Source: Heterocephalus glaber
Lineage: Eukaryota > Chordata > Mammalia > Rodentia > Bathyergidae
Direction of reading: 5' to 3'
NCBI RefSeq assembly: GCF_000247695.1
Contig: NW_004624734.1
Span: forward strand, 10,300,658-10,364,657
Length of the DNA stretch: 64,000 nt
Below the pieces are notes generated by a model, which saw only the letters and a list, made by a program, of their open reading frames with translations, did not search any database and was not told where the DNA came from. Both the position numbers and the translations under genes were made by a program. Positions 35,801 to 44,582 of this stretch are shown in pieces; position 1 is the first letter of the stretch; each line of letters starts with the position of its first letter.

Positions 35801-38800
35801 ACATTGTCCTCTCCAACTTTGTCCTACAGAGAAGGGAGACCCAGGGGGACCAATCCCTCTTGGGCAAGCAAGAAGGAAGTGGCACTTTGCTGAGGGCAGA
35901 ACCCCGTCTCTTCTCCAGCCATCACAGCCACCCAGACACCAAGGACGAGGTGGCCACAGGGTCTGGAAGGCTGGGAAGAGAAGCAGGGCAGTGGCTGGTG
36001 GCTGCCTCCTCTCTGTGAGGACCCTGACTGCTGCAACTGCTCCATCTCTGGCAGCACGGAAACAGGGGGCAGCACAGGGCCTCTCTTGTTTTCAGCCATT
36101 CTAGGGTCGCTCTGGGGTGCAGAGAGGGGAGGGAGACAGAGCAGCCTCCCAAGGATCCCACTAGTCCAGGCAAACAGAACCTCTCCTGCGGCGCAGATTA
36201 CTTCTGGATTTCGGCACTCGACATTTAAACAAAGGCACAAGCGAAGCGAAAGCTGTGGGTCTGGGGATCTGGGATGTGCTCAGATGGGCCCTGGAAGGTG
36301 GCATGGGGGACTGTGAAATGGGACACATAGAAGGTGCGGCAACTCCTCCATTCTACCTCCCAGCTCCTCTGGGACTCCGGGCTTTCAAGGCCACCTCCCC
36401 AGTCTCCTCCTGTTGGGGCCCTGGGTTCTAAGCTCCATACGGCTCCCCCAGTACACACATCCCAGTCTGGAGCATCTAAGGGGCCAGTGGAGGGCCACAG
36501 GAGCAACTGGTCCCAGGTGACACACCTAGGAGGGCTTGCCTGGGAGGTGCCTCGGCAGTGCCCCCTGCTATCCTGGGGCTTCAGACTTGCTCCCTACCCC
36601 CACCCTCCCTGCCACACCAGTTGGGGCATGAGCTTGGTGTGGGAGCGGGGCAGGGGTCACTTACGCCAGCTGGGAGGTCTTGAAGAGGCTGCTGTTGTAT
36701 TTCTGCATGACCCCCTGGAACAAACCCATGGAGGACCGGGCCGGCAGGCTCTCGGAAGGCGCTGTGGACCTGTGGGAGGCAGAGCAGGCGTGAAAGAGGG
36801 AAAAGTATTCTGCATAGGAGAAGCGGGTCATGGCCGAGGCAGGAGCAAGGATGGAGGAGAGCTGGGGAGAGAGGCTGAGTGACAGACAGACACAGGGCTC
36901 TGAACCAGAGCAGATGGCTGGGTCCTCTCTGTGTGCTGGACACAGCTGCTGTGTCTCTGGATTATTTTTGGCCCTTGGAGGAAGCCCTGGGAGATTTAAA
37001 TGACCATATAAGACAACAATGAGGTTAACCTCACTCCTACCCCCGCCCGCCCCCTCCCCAGCCAACCACAAGGGCTGCAGATACAGAGCAAGGTGACACT
37101 CTTCACCCAGGAGGATGTGAGAAGTGGTCAGTGGCAGGTCCCTGGATAAAAGGGGCTCTGTCCCATGGCTGGCCAGGCACTTCCCGGGGGGACTGGAGAA
37201 GAGATCTGTGGGCAAGCGGGGGACAGGGGAGGCCAGGCTGTAGGTACGTGGCCCACCCTTACCTCTCGGGTTCCTGGTGAGAGGGTCAGGCACTAAGCCT
37301 AGAGATTGTAGCAGAAGGGTACACCAGGAAGGTCATGGGGCCAAGAGTCAGGCAGATTGGGGCTGCAGTCTGACACTGCTTAGTTGTGTGACCTGGGACA
37401 GGGTGGCCTACCCTGTGCCTTAGCTTCCCCTCCTGCAGGTGGTCTGAGGGCAGCCCCTGTCTCGAGGGCCACTGAGACCTGGATCTGTGAGTGGTAGGAG
37501 GTGCTTATTGAAGTGCCAGGCACAAAGGGAGCTCGAGATGGTCACCTGTTCACTGTAGGATTTTAGGTCTCTGAGGCTCCGCTTCCCCACTCCATAGGGT
37601 ACTGAGAGGGTGGGCAGACTGAAAGGAAAGGTGGCAGCCACTGTGTGCCTGGCATCGCCTGAGGCTGCAGTGAGATCGGGCTGGTTGGCCCCAGCTCTCT
37701 CCTCCCGGAAATCAGCTCTGGTACTCTGGATGCCCCATCAGGGCCACCTTTGCTGCCCAAAGGCCTGTCTGTGGGGTCAGGGAAGACGTATTTCCATGCG
37801 TGGAACACTGTGAGGGACGAAGTGCTGCACTGGAGACCCTGGCCAGGACCCACATTCTGCTGGAATGGGCCAGAAGTTACAGGTTCCATGGCTCTTGCAA
37901 GGCCAGGCAGGTGACAGAGCAGAGGATCCAGGAGGACATCCTGGGGGCAGTGGCCTGGTCACCTTCAGCCTCTGCATCCTTCCTTCTCTGCCCTCTGCTT
38001 GACCCCCCAGGCTGAGCGGGACGCCTTTGTCCAGTGTCATCCACTAAGCCTCATGGGTGCCATCATCCTGTCTACAAATGAATAAACTGAGGCCCCAAGA
38101 GGGCAGTAACTGCCCAAAGTCACACACAACGGGTAAGTGAGCAGAGCCAAGGTTCAGAGCAGCTCCTGAAAGAGCTTCCTCCACCAAACACTGGTCTTTT
38201 CCTGCCTCTTCACCCTCTGGCTTCCACACCCAAAGGCCCTGCAACTTTGAACAAGGCCTTCCCCTCTTCGTGGCTCAGTCTCCTTATCTTCAAAGTAGGA
38301 AGGCAGGACCAGACTTGAGGGCTCCTTACTGCTCCTGTGGCTGTGGAGAAACCCAGTTGGGAAGCAGATCCAAGAGCCACAGTTCAGGCCCGGAAGGGGG
38401 CTGGAAAGCATGGGCCGCTGGGCCCCTGTCCGCCTGCCAGAGAGCTGCTGGGGCTCAGGGTTCCTGCTCTGGCTCCTGGCCTGCAGTGGAGGGAGCTGAA
38501 GCTGCTGGAGGCAAAGTAACACGGTGGTGGTGACAACCCTTCCCATCTTGCAAGACGAACGGCCATGAAGAATTCTAAGCTCTGTCTCCAATCCATCTTC
38601 TTTCCATCTTTCATGGAGTCAGGACCGCCTTGTTCTCATTTTGCAGATGAGGAAACAGACAAACTGAGTTCCTCTGGCAATGAGGCTGCAGCTCCTGCCC
38701 TGTGCCAGGAGCTGGGGATGCACATCAGGAAGTTGGGTCTTTCTGTGGCTCCTTGGGATGGCCAGAGGACGGTGGGGTGGGAGACAAGTTGCACACAACC

Positions 38801-40488
38801 ACAGAGCCACAGGGAGGGACTGGGATCAAGTCTGGAAGGCTGGTCTGGACACAGAAATCAGGGTGCATTAACTTGGCTTGGGGTCCAGGCGGGGAGGCTG
38901 CTCAGAGGTCCCAGGCTGTGGGACTCAGGCTGGATGAGGACTGGAGCTTCTAATAGGTTTCGTGCTCTTTTGGCCCAAGGCTGGAGGCCCCATTTCCCCT
39001 CCGCCACTGCAGGGAAATTCCCTGTAGAGCACAGCACTTGACTGCATCATTAGGGTGAGAGGAACCTAGCCTGGCAGGATGTGGCTACAGGTCATGCCCT
39101 TCGAGAGGCAGGTAGGGCCCTGTCTTTCTCTCTGAAACCCAGCCAGCCCTCCCTGCTGGGCCACTGTATACCTCAGGCTCTTCTCCCTCTTTAGACTTCA
39201 GCTTAGGAGGGCACAACCAAGTGCCCAAAGGCACCTGGCCGCTCACAGAGCCACGTAGGTGTGGGCTGCTTAATCTGAGTTGTTGGCAGTGTCTACACAC
39301 CAGCCCAAGCAAGTTCTTGCTTCATATTATCCTTCTTCTTAGAAATGTAACCTAAATAAAAAATCAGAAGTTTAAAGACCAGGAAGACCCAGCCTGCTGG
39401 CCCATCATGGTAAACTGTGCTCCTGCTTTGTGGACGCATGGACTCTACTTCCTGTGGGAGCGCTTGTCAAGCCGAGGCCAGGCAAACCTCCCTCGTGCAT
39501 GTGTCTCACTTTGTGATGAAAGAGAAGCAAATAGAAAAGTGGATTTAAAAAAGAACATTACATTTTCTTTGGGATACGGATCCGGCTTTCTGTTCTATGA
39601 TTCCAAAGTCTCGGTTGCCTGCCATTTTGGTCATAAGACAATAATGATAAATTATAGAGCATTTTGTGGGTTTCAAAGTGCAGGGATTTGTCTAAAAGTG
39701 TTGATTAGGCACATTCGATGATGCAGGCTCTTTGGTGGGCACTGAGGACATAAAAGTGAACAATACCTGTTCCTTGTCCCCAAGATCACAGAGTAGTTGG
39801 GGAGATTTTAAGGAGGACTTTGTAGGGTGACACAGAAGCTGGCTTATGAAGCAAAAGCAGTCCTGAGATCGGTGCCCCAGATACTTAGGAAGGGGCTGGG
39901 GAAGGTTAAGTTAGGGTTAAGGTATGGATGGGGAAGGCTCCAGTACTGGCTTGAATGGGTTTGCTTCTCATAAAAATGCTGTAGAGTAGCTGGGGAGTGT
40001 GGCTCAGCTGGACAGCACTTGCCTAGCATGCCTGAGACCCCGGGTTCCATCCCCAGCACTTAAAGAAAATACTGCAAGGTGAGTAGAGTGAGCTTTGGTT
40101 ATTACCATTTTAGAGATAAGATCTTCGAGATTCGAGATTCGGGGAAAGGAAATTGCCTGAGGTTGCATAGCCAGTAGGTGACAGGAAGGCTCTGAAGCCC
40201 CAAACCCGCTTCTCCTTCCACTGCTTCTTTATTCACTCTGTTCTTCACCCATCCACTCAGTTGTGCATGGGAGCTGTCTGGTACTTGCCATGGGTCAGGC
40301 CTGGAGCTTTACAGAGAAGAAGGCCCCGAGGTCCCTGCCCTCAAGGAGTTGACAGGTTAATGGCAGAAACAGACACATAAGTTGTGTCCTTGCTCTGGGT
40401 CTATTGGGTGGAAACTGCTATTCAGGGATGACAGCGAGCAGGGCTCCCTGAGTCCTGTACCCTCTGCAGTCCATGTCTCGCAGTCTGA

Positions 40489-40529
<41 letters not shown>

Positions 40530-43500
40530 CGCGCGTGTGTGTGTGTCTTCAGGACCTTGAACCCCTGTGGGTGGAAAGTGGATGTCACGAGGCCAAACCC
40601 TTCTCCAAGTGAGGGAGGGGAAGGACAGAAAGAGGCCTATGCAGAGTTGACCAGGCCTGATTTAGCATGTGAACTTCTGAGCCTGGCAGACATGGTTCAG
40701 TTCCTGGCTCTGCTGTGTGCTTTTTTTGTCATCCTGTTACGTGGGCACAGCAACATGACTCCTTTGTGGCTCTTGCAAGTGTTAAGTGCATTGACCTCAG
40801 CCTGGCACCTGGGAGGAGCTCAGTGTGAAGCTAAAAGTGATTGCATTAAGCCTACGATTAAGAACATTTGCTCCTCCAGCAGGGCCCAAGCCCAACCTCC
40901 CTCCAGACACAAAGGGACAGAGCTGAGCCCAGGCATTCCCAGGCCCAGCCAGAGAGAGAAGATGCAATTGGTCCTCTGTTGCATGGCCTGATCATCTGCG
41001 GGGCCTGCCTGACCTGAGCTAAGTGGCTTTACTTCCGGGTAAGCCCACTTTCCCAGGAGGCTGGATAACTGTGGATGGCCCTGTGCAGGTCTCCACTCCC
41101 TTACCCGTCTGTGGAGGAGGGGTCAGGGCTGGAGCTCACGGATCCCCTCGTTCTAATGTCTCTAAGTGCCCTCAGGAGTCCTAGGAGGAGCTCCCGCACT
41201 GGGGAGAGGGCTGCAGGTGCGAGGGAGACATGTGGCTTTGTGCAGGAGGCCGTGTCTCTGAAGGGAGGGTGCCAGATCTCTATCAGATCCCCTCCTGAGA
41301 AAGAAGAACCTGTGGTCTGACTTCAGCTGAACCGGAGCCAGAACAGGAACCACGGCCTCCTAGGACCTGGCCACAGTGAACCAAGACTTGCCCACGGATT
41401 TCTGCTCCTTCCTCCCGGAAGCAGTGACCTCAGGGACAGCTCTGGAACCTGGCAATTTCATACTCCTCCAGCAGCCCAAGGAGCCACCCAGTTTCCCCTC
41501 TAGAAGGGGATCCTCAGCAGTGGGCAGCTGGGCCTTGCCCCCCCCCCCTGCAACTGACAGTGAGGTCTGACCTCAGCATGATCCAAAATCACTTGCGGGA
41601 GAACCCTGATAGGTACACGGAGGGATAGGCCTGAGCTATAGGCTTCACCCTCTGACAACTGTGACTGCACTGGGGAAAGCAGAGAAGGAAGCAGGGCTTC
41701 TGAAAGGTTAAGTGACTCACCAAGGTCGCACAAGGAGCCACCTGGCTGCTGGAGAAAGCGAGACTTGCGATCTTCATGGTGACACAGACGACTGTTACCA
41801 CAGTTCCCTCCCCCACTACCCACCTCCAAATATACACCTGGCCTTGGCTCAGGAGGAAGCAAAAGCATTTTTAGGGTTTATATATCTTTTCTAAAAGCAT
41901 CTGAAGATCTACTGCTTGGTCACCTCTCTGACTCCCACCTTCTACACAGGTGTCCCATAGATCCAATATGGCGTTCACAGGCCACATGTGGCTAGGGAGT
42001 AGCTGAAATGTGGCTGGTCGGACTTGAGACATGCTCCAAAGCCACATGGCCCCCTCGCACCCGCAGCCCTCTCACCAGTGTGGGAGTTCCTGCTGGGAGT
42101 CCTGAGGGCGCTTAGAGACATCAGAATGAGACGACCCGTGAGCTCCAGCCCTGACCCCTCCTCCACAGACGGGTAAGGGAGTGGAGGCCTGCACAGGGCG
42201 TCCACAGTTATCCAGCCTCCTGGGAAAGAGGTCTTGCCCGGCAGTGAAACCACTTAGCCCAAGTCAGCACCCACTGGATTTCCTTGTTAGGGAAAAAAGA
42301 AGGTAAAACTCTCATTCATAATTTTATATTGATGACATGTGGACCTGATAATATTTGGGACAAAATACATATGCAAATTGATTTCACTTGCTTCTCTGCC
42401 CTTTGCTGATGTGGCTCTTAAGAGTTTTGAAATGACATCTGTGCATGGTGGTTGTGGTGCACATCACATTCCACTGGGTGTCGCTGCTCGTCAAAGGTCC
42501 GGTCCCAGTGAGCAGTGCTGAGATGGCAGCCAGAAGGAAGCAGAACCACTTTGCTGGAATGATGTCCTTTGCCTTCCACAGACTGCACAAATAGGGTGGG
42601 TGCTGACCCGACTGCACCTCAGATCCAAGGTGTTCAGGTGTAGACTCAGGGCTGCCAGGCCACGGCCCGGGCTTTGGAGCTGATTAGTTCCAGTGTCTGC
42701 AACTGACTAATTTGTGACCTGGGACCAGTCACTCGCCCTAAGTTTCGGTTCCCTTGACTGGAAAATGGGACGGCAGTAGCAGAAACAGCCAGAGGGGTCA
42801 CTAGGAGGTTAAATGAGACCAAGAGTGTAGTTGGCCCTCAGGACCCATACACTCTGCGTTCATGGAGTCAACAAACTTCAGATCAAAAATATTTGAAGAA
42901 ATGCGTCCGTACAAGTGCAGACCTCTTCCTTGGCATTATTCCCTGAACAATACAGTACAACAACGCTTTACACAGCATTTACATTGCATTAGACGTTATA
43001 AGAAATCTAGAGGTGGTTTAAAGTATATGCGAGGATGTGCACAAGTTGTAAGTAAATAATATATCATTTCCTATAAGGGACTTGAGCGTCTGTGGGTTTT
43101 AGTGGTCATGGGTGCTCCTGGAACCCATCTCCCTCAGACACCAAGGACACCTGTATAGCACTCACCACAACCCTTGACAGATAGAGCTCAATACGTTTAG
43201 TTTAGATAAAATGTAAATCATGATGGTGTAAAAAGGCATTAGGGAGCAGGGTAATGGTGAGATGGACAACATTTGCATCAGCAGCTTATGAATACCCGTA
43301 CAGCCCTGCTCACTCGTCAGCCTGGCCTTGCTCACCTGGTCCATGGGTAGAAATGGGCAGGCTGGTGGTTGGCCCGTGCTGACCCAGTGCCCTCAGGAAG
43401 GGTTGAGCCCCTTGTCTTGTCCACCAGGCTCTGCTCGATGGCCATCTGGATCAGCTCCTCCTCGCTCAGGCTGCTGTACAGGCTGTATTCTTCATTCCCG

Positions 43501-43541
43501 ATGGCACGCTCTCTGCCCCGAGAACTGATCTGCATCGCCAT
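17739..43541 (-). CDS. ASB2: ASB2, spliced gene (ankyrin repeat and SOCS box protein 2), whole coding span
   Basis: ASB2 is the substrate receptor of an ECS-type ubiquitin ligase (Elongin B/C, cullin-5, RNF7). Its ankyrin repeats bind targets, filamins being the best known, for proteasomal destruction. The beta isoform is muscle-type. The alpha isoform is haematopoietic and retinoic-acid-inducible in human cells. Coding exons on the minus strand: 43336-43541 (beta exon 1), 36665-36769 (exon 2; 36665-36831 in alpha), 34346-34512, 33427-33582, 31480-31725, 27550-27721, 21309-21873, 20052-20205 and 17739-17875. They sum to 1908 nt (635 aa, beta) or 1764 nt (587 aa, alpha), the human isoform sizes I know. 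Every junction keeps frame and every intron is GT-AG. Domain order: UIM (beta only), about a dozen ankyrin repeats across exons 3-7, then the C-terminal SOCS box. No stop or frameshift was found. Confidence 0.97.
17876..20051 (-). other. ASB2: ASB2 intron 8
   Basis: About 2.2 kb, GT-AG. It contains a (TTCA)n plus 'ttattcaacaagcac' tract at 18498-18533, from an ancient interspersed repeat. It also holds two identical 26-bp words at 18295-18320 and 19390-19415 (see findings). No SINE of the ID/B1 type was seen. Confidence 0.8.
20052..20205 (-). CDS. ASB2: ASB2 exon 8
   Basis: It encodes FCEILSAPEVSRWAGPIIDV... through ...EEWAVIKEKA, the linker between the ankyrin array and the SOCS box. The acceptor is 'actccctttcag' and the donor is GCAG|gtaggc. 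Strongly conserved against human ASB2. Confidence 0.96.
20406..20586 (+). repeat. B1-ID composite SINE
   Basis: A well-preserved B1 body ('cctgtaatcccagcactctg', 'ggaggattgcaagttcaagc') with an A-rich linker and an ID tail ('gctgaggatgcagttcagtg ... caatccccagtacag'). It is antisense to ASB2. Confidence 0.9.
21085..21262. repeat. Degenerate tandem repeat, ~35-bp period
   Basis: A motif of the form 'agtccacac(t)...cgaag/aagg' recurs at about 21088, 21119, 21156, 21199 and 21231, with spacing 31-43 bp. The copies are diverged. It lies within 50 bp of the exon 7 donor site. Confidence 0.5.
21309..21873 (-). CDS. ASB2: ASB2 exon 7: central and C-terminal ankyrin repeats
   Basis: This is the largest coding exon (565 nt). 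It encodes RIVQMLLPVTSRTRVRRSGI... through ...LYGNGPHPPAPQ and ...KAPGMVQ. It holds canonical ankyrin phrases (SPLHLAAERN, SSALYFAVVNNN, NPLLVAIRHG). The sequence is very CpG-rich (about 21450-21860), an intragenic island unlike the flanking introns. The acceptor is 'cccccaatccag'. The donor CAG|gtgccc is weak. Confidence 0.96.
25300..25465 (+). repeat. MER5A-type hAT-Charlie MITE
   Basis: The order 'tcacctgggcagcatttaga ... accagcatccctgagggg ... ggttggggaccaccac' matches the old mammalian MER5A/Charlie MITE. No target duplication was resolved. Confidence 0.6.
26880..26935. repeat. TG-rich simple repeat
   Basis: An imperfect (TG)n/(TGTGAG)n tract of about 55 bp. Confidence 0.85.
27550..27721 (-). 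CDS. ASB2: ASB2 exon 6
   Basis: It encodes GADINTQASDSASALYEACK... through ...HIASKKGNYR, two ankyrin repeats. The acceptor is 'cttctccatcaccag'. The donor is CAG|gtcaac, which departs from consensus at +3 to +6. The reading frame would run on into intron 6 for a few codons. Confidence 0.96.
28036..29100 (-). mobile_element. 5'-truncated LINE-1 with target-site duplication
   Basis: The 3' poly(A) appears as a T-run at 28048-28063. The 3' UTR is pyrimidine-rich on the plus strand. The interior carries the last part of L1 ORF2 in reverse (minus 28692-29090, with RFHLTPERMA, NKCWRGCGE and LLHCWWEC phrases). The frame breaks before the true ORF2 end, so no functional protein is made. The 11-bp word TGCAGCCCTCA occurs at 28035-28045 and again at 29090-29100, a direct target-site duplication. 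It has the same orientation as ASB2. Confidence 0.88.
29414..29608 (+). repeat. B1-ID composite SINE
   Basis: A B1 body ('catcctagcactctgggagg') and ID tail ('ggcatgtagctcaatgtgaa ... tcaagctcaagtactg') run into an A/GAA-rich tail. Confidence 0.85.
29605..29672. repeat. (GAA/GGA)n microsatellite
   Basis: A purine-only tract that probably grew from the A-tail of the adjoining SINE. Confidence 0.9.
31480..31725 (-). CDS. ASB2: ASB2 exon 5
   Basis: It encodes ACERKNTEAVRLLVQHHADT... through ...LEALRFLAKHG, covering about two and a half ankyrin repeats (phrases GWTALHESV and GITPLFVAAQSG). The acceptor is 'ccctggcacag'. The donor CACG|gtgagt is strong. Confidence 0.97.
31726..33426 (-). other. 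ASB2: ASB2 intron 4
   Basis: About 1.7 kb. There is a TTCA-rich tract at 31786-31815, a MIR in reverse at about 31900-32090 and a MIR in forward orientation at about 32760-32912. The 245-codon minus frame at 32185-32922 runs through the MIR and is not an exon. Confidence 0.75.
33427..33582 (-). CDS. ASB2: ASB2 exon 4
   Basis: It encodes AYPGAIDQRTLQEETALYLA... through ...NKSRETPLYK, one and a half ankyrin repeats. The acceptor is 'tgtgtcccccag' and the donor is AAAG|gtgagt. Confidence 0.97.
33583..34345 (-). other. ASB2: ASB2 intron 3
   Basis: A short intron of 763 bp. A possible reverse MIR core lies at about 33970-34060 ('gactggcccagggtcccaca'). Nothing else is seen. Confidence 0.75.
34346..34512 (-). 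CDS. ASB2: ASB2 exon 3
   Basis: It encodes (A)PMDPVLKAIKEGNEEALKAM... through ...YYGQLGCLKVLQQ, the first ankyrin units. The acceptor is 'cttgctttcacag' and the donor is CAAG|gtgagg. The ATG within it (34506-34508) lies mid-exon in both isoforms and is not the start. Confidence 0.96.
34513..36664 (-). other. ASB2: ASB2 intron 2
   Basis: About 2.15 kb of mostly unique sequence. A TTCA-rich stretch lies at about 35095-35130. No SINE or coding exon was recognised. Confidence 0.7.
36665..36831 (-). CDS. ASB2: ASB2 exon 2, with alpha-isoform start
   Basis: Read from the ATG at 36829-36831 it gives MTRFSYAEYFSLFHACSASHR followed by the shared part STAPSESLPARSSMGLFQ...FKTSQLA. A splice acceptor (cctcccacag) ends inside the frame, so the beta transcript joins at 36769. 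The alpha transcript simply reads through. The alpha ATG has G at -3. The donor is GC|gtaagt. The junction codon AG|G restores Arg-Ser-Thr in both forms. Confidence 0.95.
36832..37040 (-). promoter_or_regulatory. ASB2: Candidate ASB2-alpha promoter and 5' UTR
   Basis: On the minus strand, upstream of the alpha ATG, there is a TATA/CArG-like word (TCTTATATGG at 37004-37013, one mismatch from CCW6GG). About 10-20 bp further upstream is the perfect palindrome TGAGGTTAACCTCA (37020-37033). A start site near 36975 would give a 5' UTR of about 140 nt. This is predicted from motif position only. Confidence 0.4.
39988..40068 (+). repeat. ID SINE
   Basis: An intact-looking ID element: 'agctggggagtgtggctcag', 'agcacttgcctagcatgcct', 'gggttccatccccagcact', then an A-rich tail. 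It is a different ID subfamily from that at 8004, being nearer the canonical 'gcttgcctagcatg' form. Confidence 0.88.
40489..40546. repeat. Alternating purine-pyrimidine tract (TG)n(CG)n(TG)n
   Basis: 58 bp of unbroken alternation with eight consecutive GC dinucleotides in the middle (40521-40535), typical of Z-DNA-forming sequence. Confidence 0.95.
41006..41239 (+). repeat. Inverted duplicate, left copy
   Basis: This ~234-bp segment is found again in reverse complement at 42037-42268. A hand alignment gives about 88-90% identity, with one or two single-base gaps. Many differences are C/T or G/A at CpG sites. The flanks show no repeat I recognise, so this is taken as the source copy. Confidence 0.8.
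41953..42492 (+). repeat. hAT-Charlie element interrupted by insertion
   Basis: The left part (41953-42034, 'ggccacatgtggctagggag', 'gaaatgtggctggtcggact') and the right part (about 42270-42492, 'cattcataattttatattga', ending 'gggtgtcgctgctc') match consecutive parts of one old Charlie-type MITE. The ~235 bp between them is foreign to it. Confidence 0.65.
42037..42268 (-). repeat. Inverted duplicate, right copy (inserted in Charlie element)
   Basis: Reverse-complement partner of 41006-41239. It fills precisely the gap between the two halves of the hAT-Charlie element, which marks it as the younger, inserted copy. No clear target-site duplication or poly(A) tail was seen. Confidence 0.75.
42832..43160 (+). 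repeat. Tigger-type (Tc1/mariner-like) nonautonomous element
   Basis: It starts 'agttggccctcaggacccat', continues through 'cattattccctgaacaatac' and 'ggtttaaagtatatgcgagg' and ends 'caaggacacctgtat'. This is the layout of old Tigger-family MITEs. A second copy lies at 48187-48513. Confidence 0.65.
43336..43541 (-). CDS. ASB2: ASB2-beta exon 1, UIM
   Basis: It encodes 69 residues starting MAMQISSRGRERAIG. A ubiquitin-interacting motif lies at about residues 27-42 (EEELIQMAIEQSLVD, with the conserved acidic run, Ala and Ser). It ends ...QPAHFYPWTR at the donor ACCAG|gtgagc. The ATG at 43541-43539 has G at -3 and +4 and matches the conserved family start. A GTG three codons upstream keeps the frame open but is not a credible start. 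The exon defines the muscle-type isoform. Confidence 0.95.
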
Positions 43542-43740
43542 CTCTTCCACCCTTCACCCTTGCCTCCAGAAGAGACACTCAGCAGGGAGGAGGGAATAGC
43601 AAATTAGAAGACCCTGTGAGGATACCAAGACCATCCTGGTCACTAAATGGTTTCACAAGACAGTTATCTTCACCCACAGGGAAGCCTGGGCTTTTTTCTG
43701 ACAATCACACATTCATTTTTCATTCATTGCTTTGATCCTA
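43542..43740 (-). promoter_or_regulatory. ASB2: Probable ASB2-beta 5' UTR and proximal promoter
   Basis: About 200 bp of repeat-free sequence lies between the beta start codon and a degenerate CCAT satellite. No TATA box or initiator could be fixed with confidence, so the assignment rests on position. Confidence 0.35.
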
Positions 43741-44165
43741 TGATCTGCCCAACCACCCATCTGTCTACATCCATCCATCCACTCATCTCTTCATCAATCC
43801 ACCCATTTATTCATCCCCCTGTACACTTACCTACCCACCCAGTCACATATTTATCCATTCTCCCGTCCACTTACCTATTCAATCATGCAACCCCCTACCT
43901 AGTTGTGCATCTGCCCATACTCCTGCCCTTGTATCTACCACCCAACCATTTGTCCATCTTCTTCCCATCAATCACCATGCACCCATCTATCCAACTCCTA
44001 ATCATTTACCCATTCATTTATTCATCTACCTAACCATCTACCCATCTCTCCATTATCCATTCTCCTATTTATTTGTCCACTTACTCATCATGCTCATCCA
44101 TCCATCCTCCCATCCATCCATTTATACATCTCTGCAAACACCCACCCATCCACTATTCATTCACT
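43740..44165. repeat. Degenerate (CCAT)n simple-repeat array
   Basis: More than 400 bp dominated by 'catccatcc', 'ttcatcca', 'cacccatc' words. It is imperfect and expanded, and lies about 0.2 kb upstream of ASB2-beta exon 1. Confidence 0.9.
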
Positions 44166-44582
44166 GTCATAGGGAGACAGCCTATCCATACATGTGCACA
44201 TTGACTGAAAGATCATGTATTGTGCAACTACTGTGCATCAAGCACTCTCCTGGAGATACAACAATGATCCTGCAGCCCCAAATCCCACCCTATGGAGCTT
44301 AATGCAATGCACGCTTTCCTTCCTTCCAATTACCAAGGGCATCCTACCCTAGTATTTTTCCCAGTGCTCTTCACTGTGGGAGGGTCAGGAACACTGCAGA
44401 TGAACAAGCCCAGGCCTACAAACTAGTTAAAATCAAATTTGCCATATTAATTATAGGGACTCTCTTCTTTAAAAAATGCCCCCAAGAGAGAAGAGTTGGT
44501 TGAGTCAGCTGCTTTCAGAAAATGAAATAAAATCAGCTCGGCCTGGTTTCCCTTTTGGCTGGGTGACTTGCAGTGTGACTGG

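Larger units (their letters stand above)
36832..43335 (-). other. ASB2: ASB2-beta intron 1 (region upstream of alpha start)
   Basis: About 6.5 kb. It holds MIR (+) 37340-37440, MIR (-) 38040-38160 and 38615-38710, an ID SINE 39988-40068, MIR (-) 40095-40200, a TG/CG tract 40489-40546, the inverted duplicate pair at 41.0-42.3 kb, a hAT-Charlie element, MIR (+) 42680-42830 and a Tigger-like element 42832-43160. Confidence 0.8.

Noticed and set aside
41006..42268. Reading the inverted pair as one transposon with long terminal inverted repeats
   Set aside because: No target duplication flanks the outer ends. The right arm alone interrupts a Charlie element, so the two arms did not arrive together.
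43548..43550. Apparent start codon three codons upstream of the ASB2-beta ATG
   Set aside because: The codon there is GTG, and the conserved protein start is the ATG at 43541.
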